Below, piece after piece: positions 44,591 to 55,894 of a DNA stretch of 64,000 nt. The DNA comes from Cristatella mucedo (taxonomy: Eukaryota > Bryozoa > Phylactolaemata > Cristatellidae): positions 278,501-342,500 of the forward strand of contig WPIO01000149.1 of the NCBI GenBank assembly GCA_009760855.2, given 5' to 3'. Made by a program: the position numbers and the translations under genes. Within the stretch, counting starts at the first letter, position 1; each line of letters starts with the position of its first letter. The notes below the pieces were generated by a model. The model made no database searches and was not told the DNA's origin. It saw only the letters and a list, made by a program, of their open reading frames with translations.

Positions 44591-45860
44591 ACCCTTACAT
44601 GGAGGGGAGGAGTTTCGGTTAAGTGCTGCCGCTTGAACCCCGATTAAAATTTTTCTGAAATTTTATTCTTTTCAATTTGTGCTAGCAGCTGCTTAGCGAC
44701 AATTTTTTCAATAATCTTTGACCCAAAAAAATATGAAGGGAAACTGGTCGATAGTTTGCAAGGACCTCTATATCTAATCCAGGCTTTTTAAGAATCGGTC
44801 TAACGACGGCCGATTTGAAGAACCTGGCACAACCCCTTTTTCCAGGGAAGCATTACAAATCTTGGTTATGGCTGGGCTAAGTTGGTTTTCCAGTGACGAC
44901 CGCACAGATGATAGTATAGGATCTTCAGGAGACGAGATCTTTTTACTAGACCTTATTGAGGAAGCCACATTCCATGCAGAAACCTCGGAAAATCGTTTAC
45001 GGAAGGTCATAGGTTGCGATTCGGCAATTGCTTTACACGGAGGAAACTTTATGGAGGCGCGAATGTGCAGAATATTTTCAATAATGATGCTGAAAGCTTG
45101 TCGGCTGAGCCGTTAATATCTGGGGGGTGAGACCTCTCAGCAAATTTCTTACTGTCATGTAAATCTGTTTCGAGTCTGACAGGCAGGAGTAAAGTTTTCG
45201 AGCGAAAAAAGAGCTTTTTTGAGCTTCCGGGTGTAGACTCGAGGGTAGCCTTTGAAATTGAATAGATCTTCGACAGATCCCGACCTCTTAAAACGGCGTT
45301 CAAGCCTTCGCTTCACACGGAGCATCTGCTGAAGCTTTTTGTAAATTTAAAGGAATCTCCGCGACACTATACACGAACAGAATGCAAGGTAGCATGCTTG
45401 TCAAGAGCACTCCTAAGTGTCCTATTCACTGCATCAGTATCGAGGGTATCGAAGCTGTCGATCGCATCTGGATGCAGATCGAGAAGACCGGAATCACGTG
45501 CAGCTTTCAAGAAAAATTGTCTTGGTCAATTCTTTTCACGTTACGCCGCTGGACAAACTCGACATCTCCCTTGAAGTACAAGGGAGCAGGAATAGTAAAC
45601 GAGACCGAACATTGATCCGAGAGGGTCAGCGGGCGCACAACAAGGTCAGTGGGATAGACATCCTTGGCGATGACGAAATCGTAATGTCAGCTGTTGGTGG
45701 CTTCCTCATTCTGGGCCTTCGGGTAGTCTCGCTAGTAGAGCCTCGTTCTGACTGTCGAGGGGCTCGCGTGCTTTTGCGGCAATTCTCTCAGTGACCTGTG
45801 ACCTTGAGCCGCGTTTACAAGGTCGCTTTTTCCGTCGTTTTTTCCACCAGTTGTCTGCGA
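44591..45860 (-). mobile_element. second LINE copy: endonuclease end and early RT, decayed
   Basis: 44760-45110 is similar to 44060-44340 (both contain, on the plus strand, AAATCTTGGTTATGGC.GGGCTAAGTTGG and TCTTCAGGAGACGAG), so it is the same region from a different copy. Upstream, 45600-45660 in minus orientation reads VVRPLTLSDQCSVSFTI, the SDH-like end of an AP endonuclease domain. The two copies lie in tandem, same strand, and may be one insertion into another or a duplication. Confidence 0.7.
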
Positions 45861-46299
45861 AGCCCCACTCGCGGAGTGGAGTCTGAGCTGTTTGTGATTG
45901 GGCGGTAGAAAATCATTATGAAAAATTAAATCATTACCATTATTATCATTATTACATTGTTATGCGCGATACAGCTCCAGCGAGATTTATTTGCGAACCC
46001 TCAAAGAAGAAGCAGGAAAAGGAAGTAGGACAAATTCTCTTCTATTTCAGACTGTTCTGCCCTCATTTTGGTTCTGTGTGAAAGGAATCGCTCTTTCCTT
46101 GTTCTGGGTGATTTAAGCATTCATTTTGACTGCTCAGCTTTAAGTACCAAATTTCGTGACTTATTTTATCTGGTGGCACGTATGCCTTACCCAACTCACG
46201 ACAAAGGTCACACACTTCATCAAATTATTCCGCAACAATTGCAATTATTCTCCAGTTTTCACCAGATTCTGCACATCTGACCAACCTCATACAGATCTT
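45861..46299. other. no gene recognised
   Basis: Short AT-rich run (45925-45960: repeated ATTA/ATCATT) and unremarkable sequence. Nothing supportable was seen. Confidence 0.3.
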
Positions 46300-46780
46300 A
46301 AATAGCAAAGTTCATATGCCGACCCACAAGGCCAGCCACGGCTTGGCTCCTCCGTGCCTAGCTGAACTGATGCACCAGCTCCAGCCTCCTCGTGCCCTCA
46401 GGTCATGTATTGACAATTAATTAGCTGCTCCATTCCTCCGCTTAAAGACCTTTGACGACAAAAGCTTTAGCTCTGCAGGTCCGAGACTGTGGAACTCGTT
46501 TCCACGATTCTTACGCAACGACAACTACTCTCCTGCTGCCGACTATGGCTCATCTTTTTCAGCGGTCCTGAGCTGCTACTTCCATGTTACTCACTACCTC
46601 AAGTGCTCTCCTGACTCTGCTATGCTTCCCACTTTCTCTTTGTTGAGTGAGACGAAGTCTGTTAGCTACCGAATGGGTACAGAAATCCGCTTAGGTTGTG
46701 AGTGCGCTATGCAAAACTCTTCTGCGTAACAACCACATAGTCTTTATGGCTTTGTGGAGTTACAGACGGAAATACATTGA
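46300..46780 (+). mobile_element. LINE family A 3' end
   Basis: HKASHGLAPPCLAELMHQ-like remnant, FLRLKTFDDKSFSSAGPRL and YSPADYGSSFSAVLSCYF-like sequence, then the UTR with CCGCTTAGGTTGTGAGTGCG and a tail ending GGAAATACATTGAATCACA. Confidence 0.8.
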
Positions 46781-46999
46781 ATCACATTATTCAGCCTTCC
46801 ATGTGTGCCCTCCTCCGTATTCAGAGTCATATTCGCATTACAAAACCGTAAGACTCCTGACGTTGGTTCTGTTCGCAAGAAAACATCTTTCTTCTGCTGC
46901 TGCTCAATCATCTGTGCGACCTGCCCTCACTGCTAGAATGACACGACACTAGCCGATGTTTGAGACTGAGTTTAAACCTCTGACTAAGCTCGAACTGTG

Positions 47000-47504
47000 C
47001 ACCCTCATCTAAATGGCGTATGGTTTAAAGACAGACCTTAATTAAACTAGCTAGGTATACTAAGCCTACGGCTTATAGAGGAAGCATTAAAAAGATCAGG
47101 ACTGACTGTGTGTCTATGTATAACACTCCGGCTCCGGCAGCGGCGGCTGCGCTTGTGGAGTCTCACGGAGAAGTGACGTGGCGTGACGTGACGTGACGTG
47201 GCGCGACGTGAGAGATAAGCGAGACTCGATCTCGACTCCCTTAACGGGTGCGTATACGAGCTGGCTGACTCACTGCAGATAGGGGAGTGCAGCTGCGGCG
47301 GGCCACATCCTTACATCAAATGCCGGACGCTGCGCCTAGTCAACTGCCCAACCACCTGCTGCAGGTGGGGCATACATTAGCGGCCGATGCTGCTGCACTA
47401 ACTACAATAGCAGAAGCAGCAGGCGCACGTAACAGTATCTACAACCGTCTTTCTCGCTTTCGTAGGAATATCGTTGACGTAGCCGAAAAGCTGGTGAATG
47501 GGGA
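47000..47504. repeat. uncharacterised repeat relic; TGACG-type pentamers
   Basis: 47172-47212 is a run of GTGACGTGGCGTGACGTGACG-like pentamers. 47375-47440 (plus) matches 19262-19345 (minus), translating to a variant of LTTIAEAAGARNS. An open segment of 73 codons (47287-47508) covers it. No family was recognised. Confidence 0.45.
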
Positions 47505-48060
47505 TTAATAATAATAATAGTAATAATATATTTGTATAGCGCCATTAGAGATCTTGATCTATTTAGGCACTTTACATATGCATGCTACAGGTATATGGAA
47601 GCACTCAATGTGGTTAGTAATAACTTGCACACTGTCAGCACGCATAGAACATACAAATGATAATGCAAAGGCATCAAACATTAACCATCAAACACTGTGC
47701 AGAGTAGGTTCGCTTTTAGCTTGTTTTTAAATGTCGGAATGTCATCCTGGAGTGACTTCTAGACTTTGAAAGCATACTAACTACAGGTATGGTCTTTTAA
47801 AGGATTTAAGGTTGGTTCGAGGTACAGCTAAACGACTTGAGTCGGAAGAGCAGGCGATGCGGTGCCTGGCCTGATCGGAAAGTCGTTTGGAAAGGTAGGT
47901 TTGAGCAGCAACTGATTAAAATTACCGAAAAGAATATCAGAGCCTTAAAGTCAATGCACTGCTTAATAAAGCGCCAGTTCATGTGAGAACCGATGTAATC
48001 TGCCAATTTCGACGTTCAAGACAGACAAACCTAGCCGCCGAGTTTTGCTCTAACTAACCC
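47505..48060 (-). mobile_element. LINE family B 3' end
   Basis: (AAT)n at 47508-47530, an inverted stem-loop relic (GTATAGCGCCATTAGAGATC, TTTAGGCACTTTACATATGC), then the C-terminal coding region in minus orientation up to about 48050. Confidence 0.75.
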
Positions 48061-49503
48061 ATGGCCACTGCATAGGAAACTCACCCGTCGCGAATGACCT
48101 CTGACCCTGACCTCTGCCTCGCACGATCCACACCATGCCGGGAGCGCACCAGAGAAAGCCGTGCTCGAAATAGATCGCGACTGTAAGGTGCCGACGTACG
48201 TTCGCGAGTTTTTTTTAAAATTTTAATCAGGGCTTGGCCGCACACCGGTAGCTAAGGGGGAAGGAAATCAGCATACCTTTGCTGGGCCGCCAGCAAGTAA
48301 AAAACTGGCCGTCAGGAGTCGTGCCATCGCAATATGCTATTTCGTACGGGAGAGTTTCTGCTGCAGCCATTCCAAATGTATCCGCTTCGTCTGACACTTG
48401 GCACTGGTCCGACGGGCGCGCGACTATTCACCCCTTCCTGCAGCGACACGCGCGCGCGGCAGTCCGCTGTAATAATAATAATAATAATAATAATAATTCA
48501 CAGTCCGCTGTACGCTTTCTCTGCGATCTCTGAGAGACGTTCGTCGGCAACGGACTCTCGCCTCTGGATTGACAGCTCCTTGCTCGCTCGGGGGGCCTGA
48601 AACTGAGCGAGCCGGACTGCCGCGGCAGGCACGCTCTCAGAAATCCCAGCCTCTCCAGCCGGTGCCATCTCCTCATCTGCATCTCTGCAGCTCAGCGACG
48701 TCCTCTCGGTCCTGTCAAAGACAAATGAATGTCTGCGAATAGCTTTTATTAGTCGCAACGGTTGACGGAAGCCTAGCGCGTGGACAGCGTGAGCAGAGAC
48801 GAGATGCTGAACGCGAAGTGCTTCGGCTTTGTGCGGCGCGCGCACGCATACCGTGGTCAACGCGACAGGTCTGTCAGAGCTTCATCCTGTCATAGTAGAG
48901 CGAGAGCGACGCACAATCTGAGTCGACACGCAGTTCCAGCTCCGCTGCCTGCGCAGCGAATCGGGCTCACACGAGAGCTGCTGTCTACAATGTCCTCTAA
49001 TATCATCGATATTTTTTGGACATCAGATTCTCAAAGAATGTGGGAACGCCGCAGTGCGTGCTCACCATAGCCGGCTATTGGGTAGTGACGTTTCCGTGTT
49101 GCGCTGGCTCAATTCGAGCAGCCGATCGTAGCTAACGTCATGCTTATTATTTACGCACCGCCTTATATAGCTCCACGGGTCAAGAAAGCACACCAGATTA
49201 GTCATCCGGTCAAGGCTTCTGCCGATTTTTCCAAATAAGTTAAAGCCAGCCGTCCGGTATCGGTTTTTTCTGTCGGGAAACAGAGGACTCATTGGGAGCA
49301 GTGACGTAGTCTACCAGACCGGAGGAAAACCGATTGAAAACCGATGTACGTAATACCGACGGTGTCAACGTGGCTTAGCGATCGACGCCCTGCGTAAACG
49401 CACTCTGGTCTTGGCCCGAGGGGTAATGTGCTCACCCTTACACTACTCAGATCGTGGGATCGACTCCTTCGGATTAAAATTCTCTATTGCCATCGGCCCG
49501 AAC

Positions 49504-49585
<82 letters not shown>

Positions 49586-49964
49586 TCCGAGAGTCACTTT
49601 CGGCTGTGGCTATGTGCAACAAATGACATTGCATTGCGTAAATCTCAGCTGAAGACGCATACGTTCCGGTCAGCTTTGCCTCTGCCCCAGAGAATGTGTC
49701 TTGTTTTTTCCTCAGGCGTGCTTTGCGTGCGCATATCCGCATGATTCAGTGCATGCTTCAAGCCAGAGGTCCTACTAACCGTTGGCCAAGGATGCCTACG
49801 CGTATATTGGCAAAATCGGAATACTTGTTTGCATTTTTTCGCGCTCGATACTGCGCGCGTCACTAGCAGTGACTCTCACAACGGGCACTGACTCTCGTGC
49901 AGCGAGTTGTAATAAAGCGCCTGCTAGATGCAGTTCTCCTAGGGCGCTATGCACGCACATATTA
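48061..49964. other. intergenic: AAT and GA microsatellites, no gene
   Basis: An (AAT)n run lies at 48470-48497 and a pure GA run at 49507-49582. Just before the GA run, 49410-49475 carries a tRNA-like stretch (GGTCTTGGCCCGAGGGGTAA; GATCGTGGGATCGACTCC), probably a SINE head. No supported exon. Confidence 0.45.
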
Positions 49965-50165
49965 CTCACTTCTTTACTGCCTTCTTGACTCGGCTTCTGC
50001 TTCTCACGTTCTCTTGTTGCGTGAGATGGAAGTCCGCTTTACGCCAGCGAATGCGTACCGAAAGCCGCTTTAGGCTTTGAGCGGGCGAATAGAGAGAACT
50101 CTCCCGTGTAATAATACACCCACTTAGTCTTTGCGGCTCTGTGGATTTACAGGCGGAAGTACGGT
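49965..50165 (+). mobile_element. LINE family A 3' end, diverged
   Basis: CTTGTTGCGTGAGATGGAAG, AAAGCCGCTTTAGGCTTTGAG and AGTCTTTGCGGCTCTGTGGA match the A-family 3' UTR, ending near GGCGGAAGTACGGTACG. Confidence 0.7.
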
Positions 50166-50504
50166 ACGAAACGACCTATTATTGGTGTTGCTTACTGCGA
50201 GTTCGGTGATCGCGGCGAAGGCTCTGCTTCTGCGGCCGCTACGCTAAACGACGAGGCTTTCGAATCGGTCGAGTTTTACTTGTCCAACTTCAACGCGCTT
50301 GAGGGCGGGCTTCATCAGGCTGTCTGCATGAGGGCGGCCTTCAGCTAAATACTACAGATCGCTGTTACACTACCACGCGCTCTCGAACATTTCGCGGGCC
50401 TGTCGACGGACGCTCTATACAAATCTAATTGTCGATGCGGACATGCTCACATTTCTTTATATATCTCTTCTTTTCTTATTTACATTATCTTACATTTCTT
50501 ACAT

Positions 50505-51145
50505 TACAGCTGAGCGATCCTTTATTTCCAATTGCAAGCGGTGGTGTTAGCCGATAAGGCTCTTCTGCCGCTATACAAATGCAGCTGTTAAATCAGCTAA
50601 GATTTTTCTTTTATTGAAACGCTTGCGCTTGAAGTGAGTCTCGCGGAAGCTCAAGCGTAAACGTAACCGTGCAAATGGATTCTCCTTTATTCCAACAGCA
50701 ACGTATATACTTACGAAGCGATTTCTCGGCAGCTTCCAGGGGCTAGGACATACTAGGTGAACCCATTGCAGCATAGTCTGCAATTCAGCTGTCGGCACAG
50801 TCCACTGGTTGCAACCAATCGCTGCGCAGCGATGGCCCCCGTGCTACTGCGACGCCCTGAATCTTGTGTATGAGTTGAAGCGGTCACATTCTTAAGCAGC
50901 CAGATTATGACTGATTTTCACCATTCGTGGCTCCTGAATTTTAATGGCTAGGCACCGATTATGCAATGATCTGCGGCCAAGGCCGCATACAGGTAGGTGC
51001 TCGCTATTCACCACCCGGCGGTCGTGGGTTCGAGTTCTGCGGTGGGCGATCCTCTATAGCTCACTGCAAGCGGTGGCGATAGCCGTTCAGACTCTTCTTC
51101 CGCTATACATACATGAAGCTTTTAAATCAGCTAAATCCTTTATAG
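50505..51145 (+). mobile_element. two SINE S2 copies (50512-50605, 50985-51145)
   Basis: The first is the 3' half only (GAGCGATCCTTTATTTCCAA...TTAAATCAGCTAAG). The second is nearly complete with a B box GGGTTCGAGTTC at 51026-51037 and the S2 3' end (TTTTAAATCAGCTAAATCC). 50606-50984 between them holds nothing I recognise. Confidence 0.75.
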
Positions 51146-51916
51146 AGTCTTGGACCGTCCCCCTCCCCCCCCCAGTATTGGCGACGTGTGGGGCGAAGAT
51201 TTAAGTGGGACGGAAGTGGGTAGGAAGCGTGACTCGCCGTGTAAACCAAGCTTAGCAAGGCAGTTCACGCTGTCTCCGCCAACGTGTCCCGCATGGGCGC
51301 GGCCTCGAACCGCTTCGTAAAGCCGTCTTGCAATACCAGCAGGGTACTCGCGGCAGCTCGTCGACGTGGTCGCCTTTAAATGACTACCACCACCATGCCC
51401 CGCTGCAGCCTACCGGTATCCGGTGCGAGCGACGCATTGGCGAGACGAGCCTCCTCCCTCCCCCGGTATGCAGCCGGCAGGCACACCCGGCGCATTGGCC
51501 GAGATCGCACGACGCCCCGGCTCATTTTGATCCAGTAAGCGCGGTCTCGCGATTGGCAGTGCGTTGGCTCTATCCCTCGGTGGCCGCCGTCATCGCGACC
51601 GCGTCTGGAGAATTCTTCTGGGCTGACTGGCGGCACGGCCAATGCGTATCGATCGATACTCGTCGATACGCACCGGTCGATCGTGAAAGTAGCGGTAGAG
51701 GACACTGTCGATTGGTTTGAGACGGTCCCGAATATGTCAGAGCCGCCGTAATGGATAGCGGTTCCAATGCAGCGCTCGACTCGATCCAGCCTCTGGCCAG
51801 CGTCTGCACAGCGGCGGCCTTCAAACGCGGGTCTCGCAATCGCATTTCTCTGAGGTCGCCCCTCGCCCTCGTCCTCCTCGTCCTCCTCGTCCTCCTCCCC
51901 CTTTTCCTCCTCTCCA
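51146..51916. other. GC-rich stretch, no gene recognised
   Basis: A C-rich run near 51160-51175, a palindromic stretch GTATCGATCGATACTCGTCGATAC around 51646-51670, and CTCGTC triplet repeats at 51865-51895. The overlapping ORFs have no domain. Confidence 0.35.
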
Positions 51917-52035
51917 TCTTCCGGCCGAGCCTCGACGAGGCGGGGATGGCGTGACAGCTCCTCACTTGGCTCGCAGGGGCTGGCAACAGAGCATCTGCGT
52001 GGGCGTTGAGCTAAGCTCTCCGGCAGTGTATCTCA
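51917..52035. repeat. copy 1 of a duplicated 3' flank
   Basis: From CATCTTCCGGCCGAGCCTCG to GCAGTGTATCTCAAATAATG this is identical, as far as I can see, to 57674-57791. In both places it is directly followed by the LINE-A 3' tail in minus orientation. It adjoins CT-rich unique sequence on the left, without a second tail. Confidence 0.9.
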
Positions 52036-52330
52036 AATAATGTAATGTAATTTAATGTAATCTATCTCCGTCAGTAACTCCACAAAGTCATAAAGACCAT
52101 GTGGGCGTTACGCAGGAGAGTTTTGTGTAGCGCACTCACAGCCTAAGCGGCTTTCGGTACGCATTCGGTAGCCAACAGACTTCGTCTCACGCAACAAAGA
52201 GAAAGTGGGAAGCATAGCAGAGTCAGGAGAGCAGTTGAGGTAGTGAGTAGCATAGAAGTAGCAGTTCAGGACCGCTGAAAAAGATGTGCCATAGTCGGCA
52301 GTTGGAGAGTAGATGTCGTTGCATAGAATT
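52036..52330 (-). mobile_element. LINE family A, 3'-most 290 bp
   Basis: Minus orientation with a TACAT tail (ATAATGTAATGTAATTTAAT on the plus strand), the UTR and the C-terminal coding end (YSPTADYGTSFSAVLNCYF). Truncated at about 52330. Confidence 0.85.
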
Positions 52331-52507
52331 CCTTTAAAGTGGTAGGCCAGCATTTCAGAGTCCCGTTTGCTTTCCGGCTGCTGAGCCACACAAGCGGATT
52401 ATGATGAGTTGTCACCATGAACCGTCGGCGCGACAGGAGGTGGTGCATGAACTTTTTACCTGGTGCGAAAATGAGTGCTAGCAGACTCTTTTTCGACCGC
52501 GCCGCCG

Positions 52508-52993
52508 TACCGTATTTTTACGATTATAAGTCGCACCCAAATATAAGTTGCACCCCAAATGTATTATTATTTAGAAAAAAATTTTGAGACAAGTTTTCAT
52601 TAAAAAATATCGTTAATGAAGATATAGCTAATTTTGTATTAATATAAGCTTGGTTTAATCATCACAGTTAGCAAGAAGCTCGCCATCAGTATCGCTGCTA
52701 ACATTTTCATAGTCTTCTGCAACATTGTCAATGTATGAATCGTCATTTTCTTCGTAGATTGCCTCATCTTCAGTTACATCGAGCGTATTTGAAATTGTTC
52801 CTGTTTTCTTGAATGACTTCTGTTTTGATGCTCTCCCAAGCATGTACAATCCATTCACGAACAAGTTTGATACTGGCTCTTCTAAATCTTCCTGCTGGCG
52901 TCAAATATTTTCTCGCAGTGTCTAAGTTGCAGGTTTAGTTTTTCAAAAGAAAAATTGGGAAAAGTGCGACTTATACTCGTGAAAATACAATAT
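52508..52993 (-). mobile_element. pogo/Tc1-mariner-type MITE with transposase 3' remnant
   Basis: The ends are inverted repeats: plus-strand left TACCGTATTTTTACGATTAT, then AAGTCGCAC; right GTGCGACTTATACTCGTGAA, then AATACAATA. TA at both edges fits the TA target site of Tc1/mariner/pogo elements. On the minus strand 52655-52864 encodes KSFKKTGTISNTLDVTEDEA and an acidic C-terminus (DDSYIDNVAEDYENVSSDTD), typical of the end of pogo/Tigger/JRK-like transposases. The DDE catalytic core is absent, so this is an internally deleted, non-autonomous copy of about 486 bp. Confidence 0.85.
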
Positions 52994-53034
52994 CTCTCTC
53001 CCTTGGATGTGACTGGGTGGCTTTCGATTGCCAG

Positions 53035-54060
53035 CATCATGCCTTCTGCGTATTAAGACTTCAGCAATGCCCTGGTCACTGGCTTCGACGGAAACCATCC
53101 AATGCTCGGCCAGTCGTCGGGCAGGCGAGCGCCGGGCGGTGACGCCAGCGCCTCAAATAGCTCGAAGCGCGAGCGGAGCTTCCGAGTCCAGCGCTCCGCG
53201 CGCGCCGAGAACACGTGGTGAACGGCGTCCCTGCGCAGCGAGTAGTTCGCGCCAGGGGTTGGCCAACTCAGCGAAGCCATTTACGAAGCCGCAATAGCGC
53301 GACGACGCCGAGCGGAGAAATTCGCGTAGCTGTGACAGCGACGCCGGCGCTGGCCAGTCGCTGCACCCGCTCTCTCCAATTCCGCTCTTATCAAACATGC
53401 GCCCCAGGTGTCTCACCTCAGCATGCACCGAGGTGACGCTGGTTCGAGTCCTGCAGCGATCCATCCTATATTGCTAACTGCAATGGCTGCGGGATAGCCT
53501 CCAAGGCTCTTCCTTCTGCCGCTCTAAGGACGAGGCTATTCAATCGGCTGACCTTAGCTCTTTTCTTTTACTTTGCATTTACCACCGCAAAGCTTCAGCC
53601 CGGCTCCCTTTCTGTAACCGGGAAAGCACGACGCGCAAATGGTCGATGTACTCCACCTCGCTGCTGCTGCTGCTGTGGACCACCACGTCATCTAAATAAA
53701 GATAAGCGCATGGCAAACGCCGTAAAACTGAGTTCGCAAAATGCTGAAATGTTGCCTGAGCCCCAAAGAATCCGAATGGTACCCTTAGGGAAGGCGAACG
53801 TACCGAGCCGCGGCCTAGGCGTAAACGCGTTCCTTTGTATATCGTCGCGGCGAGCCGGCACTCGGCAGCATTACGAGTTCATGTCCAGCGTGCTGAAGAC
53901 GCCGGAGCCACGGAGGCGGGTCCTAAATCTCGTCCCGGTAGCAGCAAGGGATGGGCGGTCCTTCGCAGTCCGCTTATCAAGCGGGCTAAACAGTCGACCG
54001 CTCGCTATGCGCCGCGCGCCGCCACTTTACTTAGAGTTGACGCGTAAACAGCGGGCCGTG
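53035..54060 (-). mobile_element. Ty3/gypsy-type LTR retrotransposon pol remnant
   Basis: Minus-strand fragments in family order but in different frames: FSTLDMN (RT block A, near 53885), VPFGFFGAQATFQHFANSVL (53720-53790), YLYLDDVVVHS (RT catalytic DD, near 53690), RHLGRMFDKSGIGESG (near 53390), LREFLRS and GFVNGFAELANPWRELL (53210-53330). Frameshifts, an Ala/Ser tract and a SINE at 53405-53560 interrupt it. No LTRs, protease or integrase were recognised, so it is a dead fragment. Confidence 0.82.
53405..53560 (+). mobile_element. SINE S2 copy inserted in the gypsy remnant
   Basis: GGTTCGAGTCCTGCAGCGATCC (B-box region) and GGATAGCCTCCAAGGCTCTT, then GAGGCTATTCAATCGGCTGA. It separates the YLDD part and the LGRMF part of the gypsy RT, which are contiguous in intact elements. 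Confidence 0.7.
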
Positions 54061-54325
54061 GACTCGAGCCCGGGCAGGCGATGCCCTGCTCCAACACGAT
54101 ACATAAGCTGCTGCGCCGATATTTCTTTCCTCGCGAGTGCAGTGAGATTCCTCATGCAAGGACGCGCACCGGTGCCCTGCGCCTCGTTGGAATGCGGCAA
54201 TCGACGCGACAGGTCGCCCCTGATAGGCGGCGGCGGCGGTAGAGGGCACGAGGCTCGCTGAGAACTCCTCCTTAAACGACTAAGGGCAGTCGCGACCAAT
54301 TCTCTGTCTGTTTGTCTCTCTTGTC

Positions 54326-54490
54326 TGTCTCCGTCTCCGTCTCCGTCTCCGTCTCCGTCTCCGTCTCCGTCTCCGTCTCCGTCTCCGTCTCCGTCTCCGT
54401 CTCCGTCTCCGTCTCCGTCTCCGTCTCCGTCTCCGTCTCCGTCTCCGTCTCCGTCTCCGTCTCCGTCTCCGTCTCCGTCTCCGCCTCCGT
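54326..54490. repeat. (GTCTCC)n hexamer microsatellite, about 27 copies
   Basis: A nearly perfect tandem GTCTCC array, followed by CT/GTCT-rich sequence with a 36-bp duplication (CTCTGACTCTCTGTCTCAAC...) to about 54650. Confidence 0.97.
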
Positions 54491-55894
54491 CTCTCTGACT
54501 CTCTGTCTCAACCTCTTTCCCTGTCTCTGACTCTCTGTCTCAACCTCTTTCCCTGTCTGTCTCTCTCTCTCTCTCTGCCTCTGTCTCTATCTGTGTGTCT
54601 CTCTGTCTCCCTGTCTGTCTGTCTGTATGCATTTCCCTCTCTGTCTCTCTCGTGACGAGAAAGGTAATGTAGATGGACCTTGCCTCGATAAGAAACCGAA
54701 CGTCGCGCTGTCCGATCGTTCGTCAAGGCCGGCTGGCCGGTCGCTGTCCTCGAGGCTCGGACGATCGGACGGTGCGACGTGTGCGGTACGCAGCAGCAGC
54801 GGGCAGCCGATTCCAGAGCGGCAGAGCTCGGGCGAAATCGGTCAATCGCTAAAACACGCATCTGGCACGCGTCCAGCCGGCATGCTCCACCGGGCCGGCC
54901 ATTTCGGCCGCCTGCCATCGCTCCAGCATCAGTGCCGGTGATCGCCATAGCGTCAACGATTCTTAGCAACCTTGCTGTTCGGTGCGATTGCCCATGCCTG
55001 TCAATGTTCTATTATTGTCGTTCAAATGCATTTTTGGTTGTCGCTTCAAGGTTGAGAAAGCACACGAAAGATCAGGACTGACTGGCCATCAACTGGCATA
55101 CGAGGGCTATTTTAGATCGTACCAAAGCGTCCTTGCTAAGTCCAAGTCAAGCTTCTAAAAAGAAAACTTAATTTTTTTTTTATAGAAGCTAGACTTGATG
55201 TACAGAAAGCACAAATGTACGGAATGTAGGGATGCAAAATTAAAAAAATGCCGATGTTGGCCGTCAACCGTCTCGCTAACCGAACACTCTTCAAGCAATG
55301 CTCATCGATCCTTATGGTGACCTAGAAGATCTAATCTCTAGCTTCATTGTTAGCCAATTAGATGCGATTAGAGAGTCCCTTTTCAATGTAGTGTATTCCC
55401 ACTGCGTTACCTAAACTTCCCCCCTTCTAATTAAACGCCACCTGCAACTAATGATCTCATCTCAAAGTTCGTCTCCCAATCGAAGAAAGGTACTATTGTC
55501 TCTCACTATTAGCCCAAACCCTGCGAAGTTCTCCTTCTGCTTAGATTCGATGTTGCCCTGCGCAGCTGACGGAATACGTGCATTTCCTTGGCTCTGTGCG
55601 GCTTTCGGCTCTGCAGACCTCCCTAAACAAGGCTTTTTGCTTAACCACTCATTAAGGAGGCGACACTAGACTAGGAGAGCTTGACACGCTTTCGCCCAGC
55701 CTCCCCGCTATCGTTCCTATCAAAGACACGTGAGCGACTTGGGGCAGACAGAGCCGCTCAACTCTTACATTGAAACCGTAAACCTGGCCAGTAAGTTCCA
55801 CTCGGATTTTAGAGCTAATTCTTCCACACGGTCAGCATTGCTACGTGTAGCGTAGAAACACATCATCACTCTGAATCGCTTACTTCTGTGGAGT
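54491..55894. other. no gene recognised
   Basis: CT/GTCT-rich to about 54655, then unique sequence. A near-perfect inverted pair AAGTCAAGCTTCTA / TAGAAGCTAGACTT lies around 55143-55197. No supported exon; the later part may be a decayed LINE 5' region. Confidence 0.3.
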
